DNA of 64,000 bases from Bugula neritina (Eukaryota > Bryozoa > Gymnolaemata > Cheilostomatida > Bugulidae), in assembly GCA_964035545.1 (NCBI GenBank), contig OZ037768.1:8795241-8859240 (forward strand), in the 5' to 3' direction. Every line of letters begins with the position of its first letter. Within the stretch, counting starts at the first letter, position 1. Made by a program: the position numbers and the translations under genes. The notes below the pieces were generated by a model. It had not been told where the DNA came from. It was given only the letters and a program-made list of their open reading frames with translations, and made no database searches. Positions 45,827 through 57,156 of the stretch are shown here, in pieces.

Positions 45827-46794
45827 AAACATTATCTCTACATGTATTACACACAGCCTTGTTAACATTCATTATTTTGTTACCTACTTTTGTGTTTTGG
45901 TACAATACCAATATTTCTATAAATAATTTATAGCATATATATAATACTTATTTATTTAGAATTACTTAAAATAATGTTTTATTTGACAATAAAAATCAGA
46001 ATGTTATTGAAATACTGCCAATAAAATGTTACTAGCATACAACAGACGATACACAGGTTACAATACAGAGCTTGTGATCAGAATTACTTGGTTAAAACAT
46101 GGGTTAACAACGAGAACATTATTATAAAAAAATAGGAAATGAAAGTTTGCTAAGTCAATTAAAGTAAATCTCAAGTTGAGTGTTGTATACCAGCACATAT
46201 CTAATCAGTATTCTCTTAAACGATATTACAGATGTTTACAATTCTTATATTGGTGTGTATCCCACAGAAGCTTCTGTAATTTAAATGTTCAGCTAGAGTA
46301 GTATTTCGTGATGCAGTTTCATGCTATGCTTACGCGCACCAAAAACATGGTAACAGACTTGAGTAATCAAAGACTTGGAACTCAAACAGCTATATGGTTA
46401 CTATGTTTTTAAATTTTGCTGATGATTCATACCTTGACCTAGTAAGGCAACTAGTTTGAAAAAAATGACAAGCAAAAATTCAGTTGGCCTAACATTAAAA
46501 ATATCAATATAAGCTCAATGGTCACCAACAACAGGGTGAATTGGATTTTTATTATACAACATTTTTATATATTGTTGGTTGTTTTAGTTTCTATTAGAAC
46601 AAAGTCTATGTTTTGAATTTAAAAGTATAGATATCACACATAGGAAATAAGAAAATATTGATATCTTAACCACAGTCTCAGCAGTAAACAAAAATTTAAT
46701 TCATACAACTTGAAAGAAATAGAAATAAAAACTTGAACTGCTAGCTCAATGCTAGATGTGGTAGCTAATGTATTAGTTTATGGAAAACTAGAAG
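45827..46794. other. Convergent intergenic region between MDH1B and the decarboxylase gene
   Basis: AT-rich 3' flanks. AATAAA at 45988-45993 serves MDH1B on the plus strand. TTTATT at 46548-46553 gives an AATAAA on the minus strand, about 240 bases past the decarboxylase stop. Nothing else is recognised. Confidence 0.6.
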
Positions 46795-49700
46795 CTACTT
46801 GGTAATTTGTTCGCTAGTGTAACTTCCTTTGATGTCTTCAGCCTTACCAAGTCTTCGGATTTCATCCAGTAAGAAGTCGATGTCACTTTGAGTAGCTGAT
46901 GGATTAGCACAAACGTATCTGAAGAAATTGGGTTTAGTTTCCAGGGGCTGGTAACCAATCATTACAGTGCCTAAATAATGTAAACAAAAACATTACTAAA
47001 AAAAATCTATCTCTTTTAAGTTAATTATGAAAGAAAAGCTATACATACAGCAAGGTCATATGTTTGATTTTACCTGAATGGCTTATGAAGTAGATTTCAG
47101 CCATTAACTACAAGTTCTCTGTTGAACAATGTAAAAAATTGTGGGATTTCCTTTTGAACAATAAGTTTTTTTAAAATAAAATGATACACATAAATGGAAG
47201 AGTACCATTGTTAATGTGCAATGCTGAATGGTTTAATATTAACACCAATTCCATTTTATTCTAATACAGTAATTAAAAGAGGAGAGGCATTTGTTTCCTC
47301 TTACAAGCATCACAACACAGCTTACCAGCTTGCATCATGGCAGCTTTAATCTTAGGGGCCACTCTGTGTAGAATTGTGTCTCTAGCAACTCCATGACTCA
47401 TGTTTCTCAGACTGTCTGGCACATACCAGAAGCACACATTTGTAGACTCCGGCTAAAAACAATAATATAATTGATTTAGCTTTTACCCTACTTGTTAAAT
47501 AATAATACAGCTACAACAATAATGCATCTGATTCCTTCTATTGTAAATTTCCTACTTATTCTGCCATGGTACGATGTGTAAACATATGTTATGTGGAAGC
47601 TTTCTTCTCTTGAACTTTGAGCAACATTTTTAATAAAGTCTTTTAAAAGAGCTGTATTTAAAATTTGACAATGTTTTAACTGGTACTTTTAATTTAAACT
47701 GTGGCAAAAGTTAAAACAATTTCAAAGTGTTTGTAAAGTTTGCTGCATATTATACCAGTTAAGGCGTACAGCTTTAAGTTTGATTTGCAATTATTATCTT
47801 TATAAAAACTCTAGCAAATACACTACAAGAGCTTAATAATCAAGTGTGTAATTAGAAGTTTATGAAATAAAAAAAATCAGATTGGCTTGAACTGCAAGCA
47901 ATGGTTCAACTGCCACTAATTTTTGGTGTGGGACAGTATTGATGATGCAGGATTTAAAAAACAAACAACTTAATTTTTCAATGCTTCACTCATAGAGCAT
48001 CTTAGCTAATATGTAGCATTTTTTGTTAAATTACAACCAAAAAGGTTATGCAATGGTATGTGTTGTATTTAATTTTCCTGCACACTTTAGGGAGTTACAG
48101 CGTCTAGATATGAAGCTAGCAATTAGTAGAAGTAAAGCATGGGTAAAGTCAGCACCTCATCTAGCACTAACTCAAAGTCAGCAGCTTGTTTGAGTCTCCC
48201 AAGAAGATATCTTGACAGAGCATGCACCTGGTTTATCTGTTCTTCATAACCTTCATCGCCCTGAGATAGCAGACGTCGTTACAATCATTACCATATAGTT
48301 GTGAGATGCACGTACATTATAAGAACTCAAAAAGTAAAAATAAAATAAAAAAATACAATGTGTAAAATAAAATAAAGTGTGTAATGAAAATTATGTTATA
48401 CTAGAAGGCCTAACCATTAAAAGTTAGAGTAAAAAATATGCTTGAAAGTAAAAAGAATATTTAAAGTATTTATTACAATCATTGGATAACCACATACACA
48501 CACACTGTACGCACACTGTACGCACACTGTACGCACACTGTACGCACACTGTACGCACACTGTACGCACACTGTACGCACACTGTACGCACACTGTAGGC
48601 ATATAGAGGTAGCAAGATATATATGGCAAAGTAAAGGTGACTAAATTTTTAACCAACGAAATAACTTGTCTAAAGCGAGATTTTATAGCTGAAAATAATG
48701 CATGTTACATGTTTTATTTGTTTCTTTGTCTTGTAGACAAGTTTGTTACAGATAAAAGAGTGTTGGGAAAGCACAATCATATACCTTTGCTCTCCATGTC
48801 AACCACAGCTTGAAGATGTCATTGTGCCGACCACACTGTATAGTCTTATCTCCCGTGTCGTATTCAAGGTCATACTGCTTGTCCTTTTGGAACAGGTAGG
48901 TTGCTCCTATAGAATTGCATTCCTTCAGCAAACCCTAAAAACATCAAGACAGCTTTTCAAACTTGAACAAACTGAACAGCTGTTAACATATTATAAGTTT
49001 GACTTTTCTACATAGCTTTAACCTTTGAAGTAAGAAAACTGTAAAAGCACAGCTCAAAGATAATAGTAGCATATGCAGCATATACTTTTGGACAGTCGCA
49101 AATGTAATATTTAGTAAATAAAAAGTTAGTTGTAATATTGTACACAATTAATAGACTTATCAATAAAATTACATGTTCCAGAGTGAAGTGAAACTATGAA
49201 AAAAGTTGACAGCTAAAACATAACAAACCAGAAAAATACAGGTAATAAGAAACCAGGACAGGTGAGAACAAACACAGGTAAAATCTTACCAAATGCTTAG
49301 TGAGAAGTGCAGAGCATTGTAGAGTTTGTCCCATGAGTTTGTGAGGATTCCATGTGACAGAGTCAGCGCGATGGACTCCAGCGAGTTTGTATCGATAGTC
49401 ATTGGAGAGCAAATATCCCCCACCCCAGGCACTCTAAATCAAGTAGCATTTATATAAGTTTTCAGGTTTTTAATGTATGCATTTACCATAAAACTCATTT
49501 ATATTTCAGTAATTTTCAAACTACCACAAAAAGTTATTAAATAATTGTTTAGTTTGCAGTGTGTCTTTTTATTTCAAAGAAATAAAAACATAAATATTTC
49601 CGAAAAAAATTTTTTAGTTTAATAAAATCAGGGAATACATAAGCCAGTTATTTTCCAGTACAGCTATGTAGCTTACTGCAATGTCTGACATAATAATCTG

Positions 49701-52700
49701 AGAGGTTATAAAATTTTGCTGCCTTTTAAATTCTAAACCTACATCAACATGAAGCCAGATTCCGTGCCTTTCACAGACGTCAGCTATGTCATTGAAAGGG
49801 TCAAAAGCTCCAAGTACAGTAGTGGATGCGGTGGCATTCACCATAACTGGCACTTTGCCAAGAGCTTTGGCTTGAATAATATGCTTCTCTAAACATTCAA
49901 CAATCATCTTTCCTCTGAAAGAAACCAGAAAATAAGCATATAACTTTCAATTAACTTATATGAATATAATTTAGTTTTAATTTCATATTTACCATAATAT
50001 TCTAGTAAAGTCTATCGATTAATTTATATCCCACAATAGACATGCACTGTGTAATTTACAATGCTCTATATGCCTATAAAATTGCTCAGATATGCCTATA
50101 AATAACTTATATCCATGACTATATGTCAAACTACATAAATGTAAATGCTCATATGACATATAAGGAATACTTTTAAAGAGAACAGACGAAAATTAATTGT
50201 ACATACAGAATGTTCTCAGTAAATACTCAGGTAACCAAGTCTATTAGCTTGTGCAATGTTATGGTATACCTGGCATCACACTCAACAGAAATTACATTCT
50301 TCATGCCGATTCCTGACACTGCCCCAGCTTGCTCTATGGAGTAGTGACTCTACAACAATACAGCATTATCCAACCTCATTACACAGATGAGATTCTAAGT
50401 AACTTCAAAACACCTTGCATCAAGTCAGTATAATTCATAAACCGCACCCATAACATTAAATAACAGTTTTACAATTTATTGTTCGCTAACGAAATTGTAG
50501 CCCAACTTGTATTAAAGTCAGAAATACTTGCCTGCTTAGATGTGAAGATAATAAATTGGTGCAGGTTTACACCATCAGATTTAACTTTCGGATCAAACTT
50601 GAAACGAGCCAAAAGAACTGCATACAGATTGCTGATTGTACCTCCGGGGGTGAGAACGCCGTCCCCACCTGACCACCCGATCTTGCTGATCATGTGGTTA
50701 ATGACAATCTCCTCCATCAAAGTGAATGTAGGAGCAATTTCATAGGTAAACCTACCATTCGAGTAATAAAACAAATATACAACATTAGAAACTGCTGCAT
50801 TTACTGTATCTTTTATACTTTAGCTCGTTAATGAAAAGACTAGTACATTTTACGTGTAAAAATTTCCACTATTATTAACAGACACTATAGTTATAATAAA
50901 AACAATTTTTGCAACTAAAGAAATTGTGCAAATTTACTTAATTTAGTAATTTGGAGGTGTTATTATAATACCAGATAACATAAACAATTTTTATTGCACT
51001 TACATGTTGGTGTTGACAGTGGCTGTAAGCCATTCACCAGCCACACTGATCAAGTCTAACCCACTTGACAGCTGGTTGAAAAATCTTGGATGACCTGAAA
51101 TTACATAAACAAAAGTCCTTGGTTTAATACAATATTCACTCATTACAAAGTAACCAAGTAACACCAGCTTCTACTAATAACGCATAATAAAGAGTACCGC
51201 CTAATAATGTAACATTATATAAAAGTTATTTCGGTGAGTCTCATGGATATGAAAGTCATCAATAAAACCTGTTCGAACTCCGTATTTCATAGTCTCTTTG
51301 CAGTCACTAAGCACTTGCTCTAGCGTGACACCTTCACTGGGAATTCCTAAGCAGTGTGACATCATTTCCTTGAGGTGATGAGGGTGATGAAAATCCAACA
51401 CCTGAAAATAACAAACCATTCAGGGTGTTCGCTTAAAAAAGCATAATTTGCATATAATATGTCAGTAAATGAAATTGTCAATTTAAACAGTTTGTTTGGA
51501 TGATTGTTGTTTCATTATTCAACACTTTTTGTCACATTAATCGCACGTTTCACAACAAGGAATACTGTAACATCTTAAATATTGACTCTAGTGATATCTT
51601 TTACTAATCTAATGATTTTCTACCTCAATACCTTTAGCAAACAACACCAATCAAATCTCAAACAGTAGAGAAAAACTGAACAACCAAAAAGCTTATCTGT
51701 CAGAACTTCCTGTTGTTTTTCAGCAGAGAATAAATAAAGACACAGTATACACTACACAGTATACACTACACAGTATACACTATACAGTATACACTATACA
51801 GTATACACTACATAGTATACAGTATACACTACATAGTATACACTATACACTATACACGACATAGTATACACTATACAGTATACACTAAACAGTATACACT
51901 ATACAGTATACACAACATAGTATACACTAAACAGTATACACTACATAGTATACACTATACAGTATACACTATACAGTATACACAACATAGTATACACTTT
52001 ACAGTATACACGACATAGTATACACAATATAATTTTATAAACAAAATTCACAAAAAAGAATTGCAAACACAGCAGCATTAAGGTCAATGCAACTATAAAT
52101 TTCAATATTTTATGCATTTTGGCATTAAATTACTTTTTGCACACAATACAAATAACAATTGACAGCAGCAGTGTTCAAGTGGTTCTAGAACTGGCCTAGT
52201 CACAAGATCACGGGTTCAAATCCTGGCAGGGTCATTAGAGATGTCAAAGAAAGCATCTCATCATAAATGTTCTTGGGCTGCTTTTCAAAAAAAGACAAGA
52301 TTTGTTACCACCAGGAGCTCTCATAAGGATGGAGACGTTAATACAAGAGCGAGTGAGTTTAATGCACACACTTGACTATAATAGAAAACCATGACAAAAA
52401 CCTTTGTTTGCCTGTCCTGCTGCTTTGCCATGTATTCAACCAGCATGTGGGATAAACGGAGGAAAAACTCTTCTGTCTTCTGCTTCCCCCCAAGAGCTGG
52501 CAGAAGGTCTAAAACAAATCAAATGTGAAAGCACAGACCTAGTTTTATGATCCGAATAAAGTAGTACAATATTTCAGTTAAAAGTTACTTAATGTTAGCA
52601 TAAGAATGATATGTATATTAGGTGACTGAGATTTTGAGGGAGTAATAAAAAGCGTATGAAATGTATACTGAGTTGAGTGATTGAGTAGAATTTTAATTCA

Positions 52701-53856
52701 GACTTGACATGCAGTAAACGTCAGCCGTAATCAGGAAATGCAAGTATTAATTTATACTCTTCTGTAGCAGCTAATTTAGGGCTCAATAAAACAATATCTG
52801 ACAGCAAACACTTAGCTTGCACTGATCAATGGAAAAGTTATACTATATTGACACAAACTAAAATTAAAATAAGTCAATAGCTGACAACTGAAAAAGCAGC
52901 ATGCAAATTGATATAAGAATTAATTAATAAAGGACAATGGTGATCCCTAATGGGTTGTGTAGGCCAACTGCATATTAAAATCCTTCTGAAGTCAATTACT
53001 GACAAATGAACTGTGGAGAATATATAATATTCAGAGCGGGATTTATCTTTTTAGTTTCACTATAAGCTGCATGTAATTATAATACAGGAAATTTGACATA
53101 TTCAAACTTTTTACTCCTTTTGTACCATCACACTAATCCATAAAACTCTCTTTTAGAATAAATGTCTAAACAAAATTATATTAATTCACTCGTCAGTGTT
53201 ACTGAAAGTGAAAGTACATTATTATAAATATCCTCATTTATACAAAAATAGCATTACACAAAAACATAAATTCGTCAAAGATCAATGTGAACAAATATAA
53301 TGTAAGATCATATATAGCAATAAAAAAAGTCCTTAGACCGCTTTGAAAAAACCTTTCAATCAGGGATTCTCATAGGGATAGGGACTATAAACTTGCACAA
53401 GTTTTTTTTTATAATATATATAGAGAAATGCACACTACATTATACAACTACAGTCAATTTCAAGAAAACAAAGCTGCAGAAAGTTTTTGCACGAAAAAAT
53501 CTGGTCTTATGTGTTAAATCTTAACTACAATTACTTGTTTTACCAAAAACACATAAATTTATAGACTTTAAAGAAACTAATTACAAGAACAAGTTGAACA
53601 ACGCAAAGCAATAAGTTAGAAGCAACATAATATATAGAGAGCTAACCTTGACAAAACGCATCTTCAAAAGCTTCCCAACTATCTATATTGGCCATGCTAA
53701 ATCTACTAGCAGCTGTAATCAAACCATCGCTACCCTTTATAGTGCAACCATCTCGCAGGTACTGCCCTTCACTCTGCCCTCGAAATAGTCGGCGGTTTGC
53801 TCGAGTTTTGGGTTTGCTTATCTCTAACAAATGTTCCTTCTCTATTAAATCCATGG
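46795..53856 (-). CDS. GAD: Glutamate decarboxylase (GAD-type PLP enzyme)
   Basis: Twelve minus-strand exons join in phase to about 570 residues: 53854-53647 (exon opens at 53856), 52508-52402, 51401-51269, 51094-51004, 50751-50532, 50349-50270, 49914-49743, 49433-49290, 48934-48785, 48260-48156, 47452-47326, 46970-46795. Key motifs are [49 protein letters not shown], the HVDSAWGGG aspartate and the PLP-lysine motif WNPHKLMG. The C-terminal half has [20 protein letters not shown] and [12 protein letters not shown]. These fit glutamate decarboxylase better than CSAD or GADL1, but a CSAD-like substrate cannot be excluded. It converts glutamate to GABA in the cytosol. The 70-residue N-terminus is Arg-rich and unlike vertebrate GAD65/67. 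The intron after 50532 has a GC donor. A probable untranslated 5' exon ends at 54160. Introns carry two minisatellites and two SINE copies. Confidence 0.9.
48501..48598. repeat. 11-bp minisatellite
   Basis: Nine near-perfect copies of the 11-bp unit ACTGTACGCAC in a decarboxylase-gene intron. The Cys/Val-rich minus-strand open frames here are the repeat read in three frames, not genes. Confidence 0.95.
51741..52024. repeat. 14-bp AGTATACACT minisatellite
   Basis: About 19 diverged copies of a 14-bp unit, AGTATACACTACAC / AGTATACACTATAC, in a decarboxylase-gene intron. Each unit contains the self-complementary GTATAC. Copies are tandem without spacers, so it is not a CRISPR array. Confidence 0.93.
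52165..52358 (+). mobile_element. tRNA-derived SINE, copy 2
   Basis: A tRNA-like head with B-box GGTTCAAATCC (52213-52223) is followed by GGGTCATTAGAGATGT, AAGCATCTCATCATAA, CTGCTTTTCAAAAAA, a CAGGAGCTCTCATAAGGATGG segment and a GAGCGAGTGAG end. These are in the same order as the copy at 37021. It lies in a decarboxylase-gene intron. Confidence 0.8.
53326..53402 (+). mobile_element. tRNA-derived SINE, 3' fragment (copy 3)
   Basis: Only the tail is present: AAGTCCTTAGACCGCTTTG, a short A run, ATCAGGGATTCTCATAGGGA, TAGGGACTATAAACTTG. The head is missing, which fits 5' truncation. It matches the tail of copy 1 closely. Confidence 0.75.
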
Positions 53857-54159
53857 CTGTAAAACAATTGAATACGTTACATATATAAAAAATTATATTA
53901 TGTTGTTATTTTATTCTTTGCAAGAAATAAGAATTATTTTGCACTTGGTGAAAAAGAAATTAATAATTATCCTTTTAACCATTAATAATATCTTTTTAGA
54001 TAAAAACTTAAAAAAAACAATATATGGTATAAATAGCAGAATTTTACGGAAATTCTGAATTATAATGAACATAAACTATTCAATTTATTAGATAAAATAA
54101 CAGCACGAAAAATCTATTCTCAGCTGTTATATCCTAGGATAAATGAACAAGCTCCTTAC

Positions 54160-54230
54160 CTTCAGGGTGGTGGTGAGACAGCTATAGGAAAGAGCAGGAG
54201 CAAGCTAACTGAAATATCCTGCCAAGTGTT
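54160..54230 (-). other. Probable 5' untranslated exon of the decarboxylase gene
   Basis: On the minus strand a CTGAAG|GTAAGG donor ends at 54160, and the first coding exon has a TTTTACAG acceptor two bases before its ATG. This implies a non-coding upstream exon; its 5' limit is a guess. Confidence 0.45.
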
Positions 54231-54897
54231 AGCATTTAAAGTATTGAGCACTTTTTCACACAGCATGCGCCAAAGTTTGTTGAGTGGTTAATTATAGTAT
54301 ATATGGACCAATCAATGTTACTAAGGCTGTTGGCGTTGACGATATATGCTAAGCAGAAATGATGATTACATTTTTGCACAAAATTATTATAATGATATTG
54401 ATAATTCTGTTGAGTAAGGGAAGCATATGGGAAACAATTACTTCGATCCGTTGGTTTTTACTTAGACTTGTTATACAAAACGTTTGGCTCGGTGTGTAGT
54501 CCAATGACTTTTCCTTCAATAAATTAAAATGCAATTAATAAGTGTTATTTCAGGATAATTTGCTGATTTCAATGCCATAAGAGTTTCACATTTGCTATGC
54601 TGCAGGCGTATTTCTCAAGTTGAAATAATACATATTATTAGCAAAATTATACTCATTGTCCGTCATCTTTTAGGCTTCATTGACATGCCAGATTTAATGT
54701 TTTCCAAACATAATGTTGAATTAAAGACATAAATGACCAAGTTAAGCATGACGCGTGTAGTTGGAAATATTGATGTTAACCTTACCAAAGATAATCAATG
54801 CAACGCAATACAGAAACTCACTGGTTATTTTTAATGCAATAGAAAATGGTAAAAATCTCATTAGTTGAAAATCTACCAATTATAATGCAAAATAATC

Positions 54898-54966
<69 letters not shown>

Positions 54967-55614
54967 CACGGGATATATAAAAAAATTTTACAGAACTTTA
55001 CATAATGTATAAATAATTTTGAGTTTCTGAAGAAATCTAGAGCATTGTGTTTTTCCTAGTGATGACAGGAAATCCTCTAGAACGAGTTACGCAAGGCGTG
55101 GGTATTGCAATTATATCATTTCTAAATCTTTATTGATTTCCACACATTAGGCATGAGAAACCAACAGCATTAACTTTCAATTAATAGATTAATATAGTGC
55201 AATCATCATAGCCAGTTTATGGCAGATAATGCTCACACGGCAGAATAATCAAATTATTAGTTTCATATACTACTGATCTAGTGTAGATACAAAAAGTAAC
55301 CTATATTGAAATAACATGACATTTTATATCATATGTACAAAAAGGATACCCGACTGCAAAAAAATTTTATGTTCGATTAATACCATTAAAGTTTATAATT
55401 CATTAAAAGGAAGCGTCAGTTTAAGATTATGGAGTTCATGTTGAATAACATAGAATCGTTTGTATTACAAGATAGAAATTTCTAAAATATGGAATTACCA
55501 TTGTTTAAAAGTGTGCATAATATCAGAAAAATAATCCGTATTCAGCCAATAGTATGCTGAATAACTAACAGGAGTAAAAACCGCACAATATTTTTTTCAT
55601 AAAAAAAATTAAAA
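54231..55614. other. Intergenic region between the decarboxylase gene and RABIF
   Basis: AT-rich; contains an (AT)n microsatellite at 54901-54964. No gene seen. No ACTAAT-type tract is present near the decarboxylase 5' end, unlike several other genes here. Confidence 0.6.
54901..54964. repeat. (AT)n microsatellite
   Basis: About 64 bp of uninterrupted AT dinucleotide, self-complementary and able to extrude as a cruciform. Confidence 0.97.
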
Positions 55615-57156
55615 TCATTTGTAAACTACTCGATCATGTGAAATATAAAGTAGTTCTCTATTTGCATCGAGGCACCATCCAATTGGACCTTGTTCACAGT
55701 CTGCACATAGTAAATACTTAATACCATTGACAGCATTGGAGAATCCTACATTCTCAAAGGTAAACATGCCATGAACTAACCAGAAATCTGACACTTCATC
55801 TAACTGAACATTTGGGCTTCCAGCTGTAGATGCCTTCACACTAACTTGAGGTAGCTCAGTCTAAACAAACAACCATACAATATAGTGTGTATACTACAAA
55901 ACACAGTAACTAAACTTAGATAGTATAAGCCCAATTTTGAGAGATAAAAAATCCTTAAACAATTTGAACGTTGTAGAGACTTTAGTTGATCAAATGTTTC
56001 TTGAAGCAGGGTGTAGGTCACTAAAACCTCTCATAGAATGGTTAGATGTGCTATCATTGATTATTTAATTAAACAATATTGTAATACCTTACCAGCTACA
56101 ACAACATCTACATGTAGAATATTAAAATAGCTGGTTGCGGTATTTAAAAAGGTCAAGCAACTTTATTACTGGAATATAACATAAATTGAAAGCAACAAAG
56201 ACCTTGAACCTAATGCTGTTGCATGTTTTAATTGTGGAGTAAATTATTTTATTGTGAAAACTAAAATAGCTTTAAAAATATTTAAATTATTCTGAGCCAA
56301 AGTTGTGGCAACTGTATTATGACTGATACAAACCAACAGTTTATGCTGAGTTGTGACCTGCAACCTTAGTACAAATGAACTAGTGAATAAGGAGGACAAA
56401 TGCCAAACAATTTTGTTGTTGAAAGTTTAGCTCTCAGTCATGAGCCATCTTTAGCTGCTTTAATTTTATATTTTAAAAATAAATTTATGATATAGAATTA
56501 AGGTAAAATTTGTTAAGGGCTAAAAGCTTAAATGAAACAAATCTTAGATATTCTTATATTATGTGGAGCTACTGTAAGAAACCAGGATATTGTATGACGC
56601 AAAATTTCCTTTTCTCCTTTTTACATATTTGTTATTTGTAGCCCACCCCTTAAGCTACAGAAGCTACATTAGATTTAAACTATTTTCCATGTCTAGTTCA
56701 GCACATTCATTGGGGTAAAATGTCTCAATCGGTGATAGTTAAATTGGATTTTATTAAGCCGCAAGAGTCATCACAGATTAAATAATTTTAGGTGTGCCAT
56801 CCTTTATTACAGAATTTGATTGTATGCTGGTCATATCTTTACGTTATTACATTCAGTAAATTTTAATCTTTACAGTGATGTAAAAAGTGTTAAATAGCAA
56901 ATGCCCTGAAACAAGAAAACTCTATTATTCATCAGTTGCATGCTTCCCACTGTATAAATATAATTATTTACAAAAAAAGGTGAAAAATAGGCATAGTTTT
57001 CGACTGATAGTAGATACATACTGGCTTGCTGATTAATTGTCCTTTTCCCGGTAATAGTACTAAACTAGAACAAACTTTGCAGTGAATATTCTTAGCATTG
57101 ACTTTGTTCTCTTCTCCCTCTACTGATAAAAGTAAATCTTGAGTCACTGTGGACAT
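55615..57156 (-). CDS. RABIF: RABIF/MSS4, zinc-binding Rab-interacting factor
   Basis: Two minus-strand exons, 57156-57022 and 55860-55615, join in phase to 126 residues (human 123). ATG 57156 gives MSTVTQDLLLSVEGEENK, and no in-frame ATG lies just upstream. The zinc pairs are CKVC (residues about 24-27) and CADC in LLCADCEQGPIGW. The motif FWLVHGMFTFENVGFSNAV matches the conserved Rab-binding core of MSS4. The protein binds nucleotide-free exocytic Rabs and acts as a weak exchange factor or holdase; that is from the family. The residue pattern GWC replaces the vertebrate GWHC, one residue shorter. The intron is about 1.2 kb. Confidence 0.92.

Noticed and set aside
48417-48656. Two overlapping minus-strand frames with Val-Cys-Val-Gln-Cys repeats
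   Set aside because: The 11-bp minisatellite gives open frames in several phases; it lies in a decarboxylase intron.
51741-52024. CRISPR-like array
   Set aside because: Tandem 14-bp units without unique spacers in an animal intron; a minisatellite.
46795-53856. CSAD/GADL1 as the identity of the decarboxylase
   Set aside because: Motifs such as [14 protein letters not shown] and [12 protein letters not shown] read closer to glutamate decarboxylase; kept only as a possible alternative.
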